Part shown: positions 41,861-51,034 of the stretch, in pieces
Position numbering within the stretch: the first letter of the stretch is position 1
How the letters are laid out: every line of letters begins with the position of its first letter
Assembly: GCA_963556695.1 (NCBI GenBank)
Contig: CAUWAG010000018.1
Coordinates: 2,976,001-3,040,000 of the forward strand
DNA: 64,000 nt
Reading direction: 5' to 3'
Source of the DNA: Anthostomella pinea
Taxonomy: Eukaryota; Ascomycota; Sordariomycetes; Xylariales; Xylariaceae
Made by a program: the position numbers and the translations under genes
Notes under the pieces: model-generated
Databases searched by the model: none
Told to the model about the DNA's origin: nothing
The model's input: only the letters and a program-made list of their open reading frames with translations

Positions 41861-42849
41861 CTATTTCAACATAGATGCCTGTATATCAACGCACCTAGTT
41901 ATTTCGAGTGCATCCTGCTTCCTGTTAGCCATCAGCCTGGATGTGAGATCACCTCAGCTTACAGGTACACCACTGGGCTCCCAGCCTTTCACTAGCTTGC
42001 TTTCGTACACCAGATTGGGGTTTCCCTTCGGTCCCTCCTCAGTGGGCTTGCGGTACTGTTCTCGCTTCTGGTCGACAGTGCTCCTGACATACTCCAGATA
42101 TGGAGGATTGCCTGGCTTTATGACTGATATGCTGGCGTCAGTATGGAGTAGTTGGTACCATTTTGTAGGTACTGTAGGCAGAAATTAGGCTTACCATTGT
42201 CCGCAGCATAAACGGAGCCTGGTCCAACCAATCCAAGCTCTTCGCACAGCTTCAAGTCTGCCGTATACGCGGGCTTATAATGGTCAAGAAACAGTAGGTC
42301 GATCTGCTGCAGTTTGCCCTGGGTGAACAGGTGGCGTATGGAATCCGAGCTGGGCCCAACGACCACCTTGACGATATCACTGAGTCCCGCGAGCACGACG
42401 AGCTTCTCAATGACACCCCCAAACTCGGGATTCTTCTCCAAACTGAAGTACTGCTTGCCGCCAGCTGCTCTCTGGGCGGCAGCAAAGGCGATAGCTGAGT
42501 ACCCAACGTATCCTCCCAGCTCAACCATCACCTCGGGCTTCTCCTTCTTGATCAGATCGACGACGGTCTTGGACTTGTACTCGCCAATGTTCATGAGATA
42601 TTTTTGCGTTCTCCCGAATTCGTCGATGGCGTCTAGCACCTTCTGCGGGTTACCGCGGATCTGATCGATTTTGTCATGGTTGGTGACAAAATGAAGGAGC
42701 TCTGTTTCTCTACCGTCGTCGAACTGTAGATCACCACATTTATGAGATTTAGGTACGGTTTTGGGGGCGATTCTGAGCCTACTCACAAATACCTCCTCTT
42801 GCGGTTGGTAGGCCTGGCCTTGAAAGTTTTCCTGTGCTGAGTCACCCAT
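41861..42849 (-). CDS. catechol-type SAM-dependent O-methyltransferase (candidate 4-deoxygadusol-forming)
   Basis: Four exons, 42849-42787, 42723-42195, 42123-41963 and 41914-41861, give 268 aa; the introns are 63, 71 and 48 nt with GTGAGT or GTAAGC donors. The SAM site is VMVELGGYVGYSA. Metal ligands of catechol O-methyltransferases are all present: Asp in LLFLDHYKPAY and Asp-Asn in ADNVIKPGNPPYL, the latter restored by splicing intron 2. The C-terminal motif GVPDALEITRC is rebuilt by the 48-nt last intron. In mycosporine pathways an O-methyltransferase converts 2-demethyl-4-deoxygadusol to 4-deoxygadusol. I assign that step from position: the gene shares a divergent promoter with the cyclase gene. 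By sequence alone a generic catechol methyltransferase is possible. Confidence 0.9.
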
Positions 42850-43843
42850 AGCGTGAATTGAGTGTTGAGTTGCTTGTGGTTGCTTGTGGTTGATTTCACG
42901 CGGTATTGAGCTGATCGTTGCCGACGAGATAGTACGCAAGAGTTGACACTCAAAGCCAGAACAGTGTCAACAGATGGTAGCGACTCACGGCTCGTACGAG
43001 CGGACGCGACACATGTGCTTTTACAATCTCATGTGTCACCACATGCATCTTCGATGTCATCGACTTTCTGGTCGCCTGTACAACACACGTTCTGCGCTGC
43101 GCTAATAATGTCTTGGCCCTACTACTCCCTGCAGCTAGCCGGCTAGAGGGACGATCTGGAATGCAAAAACATGGGATTCTCATGAAAGTCGATGTTGAAA
43201 ACGTCCGCAAGGCCGAGGACTGAGACAGTCTCACAAGCCCACTGAAGGCCTATGATACTTCCACTATGCTAGCTCGCGCCAGTCTAACCGCCCGCCATAT
43301 CAGCCGTCTCAGGACTAACAGGTACCGGATGCCCCCCGAACCGAGCATCAATGTTCCGATCCAGATCCGCTCGTCTCGGCACCTAAGCTGAGTGCCATTG
43401 GCCAATAGGGAACGGGGATCTTTGGGGTAGATCGTAGTCTAAACTAGGAGATCTCACTTCTCCGCTGCAAGCAGCTCCATGTAGATCAGGGACCACGCCA
43501 TGGTCTGGTTGCCGGACAATACCATCCAACACGTAGTTGAGTTGAGCCAGCAAGACGAAGTGCGGAGCTTGCTCCGTAACTTTTACTCCAGGGCAATGGA
43601 TGCTTTCAACACCCGACCAAGAATTCCAGGGCTAAGAGTGAAGTCAATGACGAATTGAGTTCTCGGAATGGGAAAGGGTCAGCATGTGACCCGGACTACT
43701 TGAACCTTGCTATGGCTTGTCGACATGAGCCGATTCTCTAGATACCATCAGTCAACCTTCTTCTCCCATTCCCAAACCATCCAACAACTACTCGGGTAGC
43801 CACTCCTTTTTCGCTACATTCTCATCATACACATATAGCCACC
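42850..43843. promoter_or_regulatory. divergent promoter between methyltransferase and cyclase genes
   Basis: A 994-bp region separates the two start codons, so both pathway genes are likely to share regulatory sites. A symmetric CGG-N7-CCG lies at 43326-43338, the style of site bound by Zn2Cys6 dimers; it is only a candidate for the regulator at 55 kb. No gene seen inside. Confidence 0.5.
43326..43338. promoter_or_regulatory. candidate CGG-N7-CCG Zn2Cys6 site
   Basis: Perfect inverted CGG/CCG half-sites in the divergent promoter. Such sites occur by chance at moderate frequency, so this is a weak call. Confidence 0.25.
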
Positions 43844-45656
43844 ATGTCTGACCTCAAGGCCTCCGTGAAAGAGACCAAGAACGGCTTCCACGTCGAGGGC
43901 TACGAGAAGATCGAATATGACTTCGCCTTCGTGGATGGCGTCTTCGACGTTGCCAACTCGAACCTCGCGGACTGCTATAAGAAATGGGGCCGGTGTGTAC
44001 ACCTTCGAGTCTTTTATTTCCCCATATGGTCATGCCCTGAGCGCGAATTCCTACTTCTAGCCTGTGTCAAGAGCCTCTGCTCCCGAGACACGCATTACAA
44101 CTCCATTTTTTCTCGGCAAACTACCTAAATGAAGCAATTACTGACTCAAATTTGCGAGGAGGGTTCTCGCCGTGACAGACAAGAATGTCTTCGCTCAGTA
44201 CGGTCAGAAGATGGAGAAGTATTTCGAGCATTACAATCTTGAACTCAAGATTCATCAAACATCGATCGGAGAGAAGGCGAAGACCATCGACACATTCCTC
44301 AGCATTGCTGATTCGATGACTGAGTTTGGCATTATCCGAAAGGTGAGCTTGCCCCCCTTTTGGATACCCAGCAAAAGAGGCTTACGATTATACTAGGAAC
44401 CTGTGCTCGTCGTTGGAGGAGGACTAGTAACAGATGTTGCTGGGTAGGATGACACTCGACCACTGTCTTTACAGTGAACCTGCTGACGGTGCAATAGCTT
44501 TGCGTGCGCCGCATACCGCCGCAACACCAATTTCATCCGCGTCCCAACGACCGTCATCGGTCTCATCGACGCCAGTGTGAGCATCAAGGTCGCCGTCAAC
44601 TACGGACGGTACAAGAACCGCCTTGGAGCCTATCACGCACCCTTGCACACGTTCCTTGACTTCACCTTCCTCCGGACCCTGCCCATTGCGCAGGTTCGGA
44701 ACGGGTTCGCGGAGCTGATCAAGATCTCCTCCTGTTCTCACCTGCAAGTCTTCGACCTGCTGGACAAGTTCTGCGAGCAGCTTATCGAGACCAAGTTTGG
44801 ACGGGCTGATGAGGCTTCTATGGAGGTTCGACAAGCCGCTGATACAGTGAGTACCATCAGTCGAATCATGCTCATTTCGCCTTGCTAATCATATGGCAGA
44901 TCAACCGTGAGGGTATCTACGAGATGCTCAAGTTAGAGACCCCCAATCTCCATGAGATCGGACTGGACCGCGTAATCGCATACGGCCACACGTAAGTCTC
45001 ACCAGAGTTTCCGCAAAATCATGCGATCATTTACTCACGGATGGTACTATAGATGGTCGCCGCTGCACGAACTCATCCCCGAGACGCCCCTGCGACACGG
45101 CCACGCCATCTCCATTGACATGGCCTACTCAGCTACGCTGGCTAACCAGCGCAAGCTGCTCTCCGACGAGGAGCACCACCGCCTATTCAACCTATTCTCG
45201 AGAGCTGGACTCTCCATCGACCACCCCCAATTCGATGATGACGTCCTGGACAAGGGCACGGCAGCGATCCTCAAGACACGAGACGGTAAACTGCGGCTCG
45301 CCGTACCCAACCCCCTGGGATCATGCAGTTTTATCAACGACGTCACGGCGCAGGAGTTGAGAGACGCTCTGCGCAAGCACAAGGAGATGGCCAAGACGTA
45401 CCCACGCGAGGGCGCTGGCGTTGAGGCCTACGTCGACAGCAGCGACACAGGCTACACGGACCTGGCGTCCGAGAACCTGAGCGTCGAGAAGGCGGCGAAG
45501 GAGGCGGGCGTCCTGTCCGAGAGCCAGAGCGTGGGCAACGGCTTGTCTGGCCAAACGAACGGGCATGCCAACGGCAAGACCAATGGCCATAGCAATGGTG
45601 ACGGCCTGCTGGAGAAGGCAAAGGCGGCTGTCAATGGCATCAAGGCGCAAGCGTGA
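43844..45656 (+). CDS. sedoheptulose-7-phosphate cyclase, DDGS/EEVS type
   Basis: Six exons, 43844-43992, 44162-44342, 44397-44443, 44498-44846, 44900-44991 and 45053-45656, give 473 aa. The fold is dehydroquinate-synthase-like: [15 protein letters not shown] binds NAD, and [20 protein letters not shown] follows. The Zn ligands are Glu198 (FAELIK), His272 (AYGHTW) and His290 (RHGHA). Fungal dehydroquinate synthase is part of the pentafunctional AROM protein, so a free-standing copy with GHTWSP and [11 protein letters not shown] points to a C7-sugar cyclase. Such enzymes turn sedoheptulose 7-phosphate into 2-demethyl-4-deoxygadusol (DDGS) or 2-epi-5-epi-valiolone (EEVS). The O-methyltransferase and ATP-grasp neighbours favour DDGS. 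The last 45 residues are an unusual Asn/Gly-rich tail. Confidence 0.93.
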
Positions 45657-46562
45657 AGGGGGGTTCCTCTGGCCCGTCAACGTGATTTCCTGACACTTTG
45701 GATTATCTAGCGTATCATATTGGGGTCTACATTACCTAGTCTACATTACCTAGTATACATTCTTAGAACTTGCCCCTTGAGCAGAAGGAAATAAAAAAAT
45801 TACCGAAATCGAGCCGAAATAAGACGTTCAGACCGCACGTGAAAATGTTCCCCTCACCGAGTACCTACCTGTGTCCCCTAGCGCCCAACTACCGCGCGTA
45901 AGGCTAAACCTAGATACCCCTGGACACCTTAAGCGTCGCCTTATATCAGGGGCTAGTATAGGCCGTGCCCCAGGCCGGATGAGATCTAAGATCTCGGATC
46001 TCACCTAGTGATGAATCACCTGCCGAGGCCAGCAAGGGGGCCGCGGAGACTAAGCAAGTCGTGACGTTTGTTTTCCGCGCCTACTCTAAGACACAACGTG
46101 TTCGGAACAGCCCGTTGCCAGGCATGTGGGATGTGGGATGCGGGTCGACGTGATTCATCAACTTTATCTTGACTCGGATGCCATGCCTCAACTATAGTAC
46201 CCAATGACATCCGGAATACCTTACGACTGTGTTCCGCGGGCCGCGGCTGCATAGGTAGCTAGCTAGCTATTGCGAATTGCACTCCGGGCCGAAGCTTTCT
46301 CGTCGAGGCGTCATTTGCGTTCTGCTTAGGCTCCTGTGGCGTCAGCTCTGCATAACTCAGTCTGGTCTCACTTTCGGATCTACGATAGCTTCCGGCAAAC
46401 CACACAACTGCGAAGTCACCTCAGGCGAGGAGGGAGGAAAGAGCAAGAGGAACCCCAGCCACGTTGGACGGATCAGTATCTCGCGAAACCCTCATACACC
46501 ATTCAGTCAGTCAGTCAGACAGTGCCCGTCCAAGCGTTGCCCACTGTTCACCTGCGAGGGCC
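45657..46562. promoter_or_regulatory. upstream region of the ATP-grasp gene
   Basis: About 0.9 kb between cyclase and ligase genes, both on the plus strand. It contains the doubled palindrome CCGCGG-G-CCGCGG at 46234-46246 and the run TAGCTAGCTAGCTA at about 46256-46269. No gene seen. Confidence 0.45.
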
Positions 46563-48089
46563 ATGGAGGCTCTGCTGCGAGTTGAGACGCTGAGGTGCTT
46601 CAGCCTAGTCTTTCTCAGCCTGCTGTTGCTTCCGGTATCTATTGTGACGATATGGATCAACCGTTTCTTGTACGAGATCCAATCAATCTCCCGGCCGGCC
46701 TTTGAAAGGAAAACAATTTTAGTCACCGGTGTGGGCATGGCCAAGGGGCTGACGCTGGCGCGGGTATTCCATCGGTGTGGTCATCGTGCCATAGGCGCCG
46801 ACTTCGAAAGCCGCTGGATCCCGTGTTCTGGGCGCTATTCGAAAAGTCTGTCACGGTTCTATCGGTTGCCCAAGCCCAACAGCGAATCCGGCGCTCAGGT
46901 GTACATCGAGCGCCTCCTCGAGATCATCGACGCCCACAAGGTCGATCTATGGGTATCCTGTTCAGGAGTCGCCAGCGCCTTCGAGGATGCCCAGGCCAAG
47001 GAGGCCATCGAGAAGGGTAGCCCGTGCAAGTGCATCCAGTTCGACGTCTCGACCACGTCGGCACTGCACGAGAAAGATGCCTTCATGCGGGCGTGCACGG
47101 ACCGCGACCTGCCGGTCCCGGAGACCTACGACATCAAGTACCGCGACGAAGTCTTCGGCATCCTCGCCGAGGTCGTGGCCCGGCATCCCGATCGCAGATT
47201 CATCCTCAAGCCCGTGGGCATGGACGATTTGCACAGGGCCAATATGACACTGCTCCCGCTGTCGTCGGAGCGCAAGACGAACGAACACGTGTGCCGCCTG
47301 CCCATCTCGCCGGCGAACCCGTGGATCCTGCAGCAGTTCATCTCGGGCGGCGAGGAGTACTGCACGCACGCGCTCGTCGTCCGCGGCGTGGTGCATTGCT
47401 TCGTCGCGTGCCCCAGCGCCGAGCTGCTCATGCACTACGAGGCCCTGCCGCGCACCTCCGCGCTGTGGCAGGCCATGCTCGAGTTCACCGTACAGTTCAT
47501 CGACCGCTCGCCGGACCCCGAGGCCATGACGGGCCATCTGAGTTTCGACTTCATGGTTGAGAACGGGGCCGTGCGCGCGGACGGGTTCGAGAGGAAGATC
47601 TATGCCATCGAGTGCAATCCCCGCGCGCACACTGCTGTGGTGCTGTTTGCGCAGGCGGGGCCGGAGGAAAGAGATATGGTGCGGGCTTACCTCTCTGCAA
47701 CTGACCCGGTCACCGCTGTTCTCTCGGACGACGTCACGTATTCCATGGCCGTGTCGGGAGAGAAGCCGCGCGTGAGTCCGCATCTCGTCATGCCACCCCA
47801 GGATACCCAGGCGCGGTACTGGGTCGCGCACGACCTGATATCGCTACTGAACCTACCTCTGGTGCAGATGGACCGTAGACGGATGGACTTGAGGATGATG
47901 GCGGAAGCGTGTTTCGCTTTCTTGATTCGTCTTTTGACGTGGAAAGACGGGACGTTCGAGGCTTGGGATCCGTGGCCGGCTCTTGTTCTGTACCATGTGT
48001 ACTGGCCGTTGACGATCCTGGATGCCTGTTGGCATGGGAGGGGGTGGAGCAGGGTCAACGTCAGCACGACGAAGATGTTCGCCTGCTGA
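46563..48089 (+). CDS. ATP-grasp ligase (candidate mycosporine-amino-acid synthase)
   Basis: Intronless, 508 aa from the ATG at 46563; the frame is open 33 codons further upstream but that part looks like 5' UTR. Residues about 10-35 form a hydrophobic segment (CFSLVFLSLLLLPVSIVTIW), then a Rossmann-like start ILVTGVGMAKGLTLARVF. The ATP-grasp core has RRFILKPVGMDD, WILQQFISGGEEYCTHALV and the metal-binding end IYAIECNPRAHTAVVLF (Glu and Asn). In cyanobacteria and animals the third mycosporine gene is an ATP-grasp enzyme that joins an amino acid, usually glycine, to 4-deoxygadusol. I assign this role from family plus neighbours. The membrane anchor is not typical of cytosolic family members. 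The amino acid used cannot be read from the sequence. Confidence 0.9.
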   Translation: MEALLRVETLRCFSLVFLSLLLLPVSIVTIWINRFLYEIQSISRPAFERKTILVTGVGMAKGLTLARVFHRCGHRAIGADFESRWIPCSGRYSKSLSRFYRLPKPNSESGAQVYIERLLEIIDAHKVDLWVSCSGVASAFEDAQAKEAIEKGSPCKCIQFDVSTTSALHEKDAFMRACTDRDLPVPETYDIKYRDEVFGILAEVVARHPDRRFILKPVGMDDLHRANMTLLPLSSERKTNEHVCRLPISPANPWILQQFISGGEEYCTHALVVRGVVHCFVACPSAELLMHYEALPRTSALWQAMLEFTVQFIDRSPDPEAMTGHLSFDFMVENGAVRADGFERKIYAIECNPRAHTAVVLFAQAGPEERDMVRAYLSATDPVTAVLSDDVTYSMAVSGEKPRVSPHLVMPPQDTQARYWVAHDLISLLNLPLVQMDRRRMDLRMMAEACFAFLIRLLTWKDGTFEAWDPWPALVLYHVYWPLTILDACWHGRGWSRVNVSTTKMFAC

Positions 48090-48600
48090 TCGTCTTGGGA
48101 GCGGAGAATATCCTAGTGCGTTACTTATCAGGGCCCGGGTTTCTGGGAGGTTGAGCAGTACATCAAGAGGCATCTTGAAAACTAAATAATAAGTATTCAG
48201 TACGAAGGGGGAGTCAAACTTGTACACTTCTTCCGACCCTTCCACCGTGTACCATAATCGTGATATGTCGATGACGCCGTGGGATTCTCGATGTATGTTT
48301 CTCAAAGTGACGCGAAGATACAAAGCCGTTTAGCAGGATATTTACTACGTTATATAGCAATCAAGTATCGATCGGGAGTAACTAGATACACTCAGAACTG
48401 AACAGACTTGTGTGCCAATATGCAGGGCAGCCCGCAAGCTTCATCTGCGGACACCGCTCGTACATCAGGTGGAAGGCAAGCTAGCCACATTCACGCCCCA
48501 GATTGAAAAGACCAAGGTGATCAAGAAAAGCCCAGCCTAGACATCGAAACAGCATGACGAAGCACGACAAAGCAGACGCCCTGGCCAACGGTTGCTTCGC
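48090..48600. other. convergent 3' flanks
   Basis: Lies between the ends of the ATP-grasp gene and the minus-strand secreted-protein gene. No gene seen. Confidence 0.5.
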
Positions 48601-49477
48601 TCAGACCACGACAGCATTGGCGTTCCCGCCGCCCAGCAGTGCCGCGAGGATATCAGCAAGCGAGCTGCCCGTCGCTGTGCCAGCGCCAGCACCAGCGCCA
48701 GCGCCAGCCGCGGCACCTGCGCCGGTGCTGGCGGCCGGGTCGGGCGTCAGGAGGGCGAACTCGCCGTTCATGAGCGCCGTGTTGGTCAGCGTGACGGCGA
48801 GCTCGTCCTCGACGGCCTCGAACTCGCGCTCGGCTAGCGTCGAGTCCAGGACCACGAAGCTGTTGGTCTCGGTGCACAGGCGGCCGATCTGGGCCTGCGT
48901 GATGTCGACGGCTTTTGGGGGGAATACTTAGCGCGGCGTTTCGAGGGTACGTTCCAAGTCATTAAATCCATGAAAGATGGGGAACAGTGAGAAGGGGGAA
49001 GGGGAAATAACGCACCACGGTTTGTTCCAATATAATCAATCTGGCCCCTGGTGATGGCGTCCACGCTGCCGGTGAACTGCACCTTGAAGGATGAGGGATC
49101 GGCCAAGACGAAGCCGGACGGGGCCGCGGCCGGAGTCTTGTTCTCGGTAACGGTGAAGCTGTTGGCGACTTTGTCTGCGAATTCAACCTCGATAGACCCG
49201 ACAGTCTGTGCCACCCAATATCAGTGACACCGTACTTTGGGCACTTCCACGAGTCCGCGTCTCTTGCTGATGAGCTTACCGTCGGGGGCATGGCAATGGC
49301 CTGGAGCAGGTCTCCACCCTCGACGGGCGTGTCGGTGTCGAACGTGCCCGTGCTCTTGACCTTGTTCTTCTCGTCCTCTTCCTGGCGGGCCGAGAGAGAA
49401 GACCTCCGGGCGGCGGGACCCGTGGGGAGGGCCGAGACAGCGGCCGCGGCCAAGATGAGAAGCCGTAGCATATGCAT
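48601..49477 (-). CDS. secreted protein of unknown function with Ala/Gly-rich tail
   Basis: Exons 49477-49280, 49205-49016 and 48911-48601 give 232 aa. Introns of 74 and 104 nt have GTAAGC and GTGCGT donors; phases match throughout. A signal peptide is clear (MHMLRLLILAAAAVSALP), followed by a basic Arg-Arg/Ser-rich stretch that could be a propeptide processed before RQEEDEKN. The middle domain contains GSIEVEFADKVANSF, FVLADPSSFKVQFTG and TNSFVVLDSTLAEREFE. The tail is an Ala/Gly run, then SSLADILAALLGG. I do not recognise the family. It interrupts the cluster on the opposite strand between the ATP-grasp and A-T-R genes; whether it takes part is unknown. Confidence 0.8.
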
Positions 49478-51034
49478 GTTGGTCGGCGGCTTGGGAGTAA
49501 ATGAAGGGCTGGAGTATGGAGTAAGTCGCCGGTAACGAGCGAAAATAATGGAGATTGGTAAAAGAGAGGGCCGGCCCCATGAGAACTGAAGTCGGAAGGA
49601 GAGAAAAGACGACAAGACAAGAAGCCAAGAGGTATGATAGAGCGCCACGGAGTATGAAGATCCAGACGATCCATACTGGCGTCCCACGACACCTCATATA
49701 CGGGAGATGGCTACGGGCATGTCGACAGTAGGTAAGCCAAGGCTTTCAAGAATATAGGAGAGGCCGGCTCTACGAGCGATTTGGGATCACTTCAGCCGAC
49801 AGACACGACGTCTGCTACATGGTTCCGTTTCGTGACAAGTTTGAGAAATGAGGCTATCTTGGCTATCCTCTTCCAGCCAGACTCTTTTCTTATCCGAGAA
49901 CTCTGGGATCCCCACGCAGCCAGTCTCCCTTGTCTGGCAGTCTGGGGGCCGAGGAGAGTCGTGGAGAGGTGCCGTCCGAACCGTGGCAGCCGTGCGTAAG
50001 AGCCAAGTCAAACCCGATGCCCCCGTGCCCGCAATTCCAACGGCTCGGCGCACCCGATCCTCGTCGGGATCCATCGGCCTGCTCTTGACAAGGCGCCCAC
50101 CAAGGAGGAAGTAGATATATGCAACGTGCCATGGGAAGCTGGGTGCGAATGATCGTACACTGATCTATTAATACTACGGGCCCCAGAGATGTTCGGACCA
50201 CTACGCGTGCCGGGCTGCATCTTTTCTACCGACGACGTCCTCCGTTGCATTGTCGCGAACGACCTCACTGTCTCCACACAACCTTTGAGCGAAATGAAGG
50301 CGACTTCAACCTGGGTCGCCAAGCGGTCGCGAAACTGGTCGGCGAACTCCATTTCAGTCGCTGTGACCGGGAGACTGTTGCGGAGGACGTCGTGGGCATG
50401 AAGTCTTGACCCGGTGAAGTCAGTTGTGGTACCAGTATGGCCTCATGAGAAAGCGAATGTCTTGGTTTGGCCGCAGACGTTGCACACTTATCTGTCCCGG
50501 TCCCCGGCCTTCCACATGGTCAATCAGTTACTTGCTTCCTTGCATGAGACGGATAGCTGGATCAGGGCTTGTTCATGGCGGAATATTGATGTATCGACGA
50601 CGGCGTGGGTGGGCTGTCCAGTGATGTTCTGACTATTTACGGTAATGGTGGATAGACAGTCTGTGGTTCAGATGCGCCGTCGCTCTCTTACCGATTACGA
50701 GATGCAATAACACCTCCGACGTGTTGAGGAAGCAGCTGCCTGCGTAAAGAAAGGTCTTACTGGAATGGAACTACCAAGTCAATGACCTCATGGTTCAACA
50801 CCAGCGCGTCACCCACCAACGTCCCAATGAGTCGCACCAAAATACATCGCTTAGTCGCCAACAAATAATCTTGAACAATCTGCAACCACTTGTCGGATCC
50901 AGCCAAGCCTCCTATTACCAGTGTGATGTGCTAGGTACACACAAGTCTATCGCTTCACCTAGAGATACATAGACCAGCAGCCCTGCCTCTACCAGTCGAA
51001 GGACACACGAGACTAACCGCTCAACATCATACTC
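49478..51034. other. 1.5-kb intergenic region upstream of A-T-R gene
   Basis: Probable promoters of the secreted-protein gene and the A-T-R gene. ORFs near 50008-50352 (minus) and 50414-50632 (plus) look mildly protein-like but match nothing I recognise and lack splice support. Confidence 0.45.

Noticed and set aside
43844..45656. Primary-metabolism dehydroquinate synthase
   Set aside because: In filamentous fungi that activity is part of the AROM polypeptide. This stand-alone gene with C7-cyclase-like motifs and mycosporine-type neighbours fits the DDGS/EEVS branch better.
46962..47831. 289-codon minus-strand ORF opposite the ATP-grasp gene
   Set aside because: It is the antisense shadow of a GC-rich coding region; the plus strand carries the family motifs.
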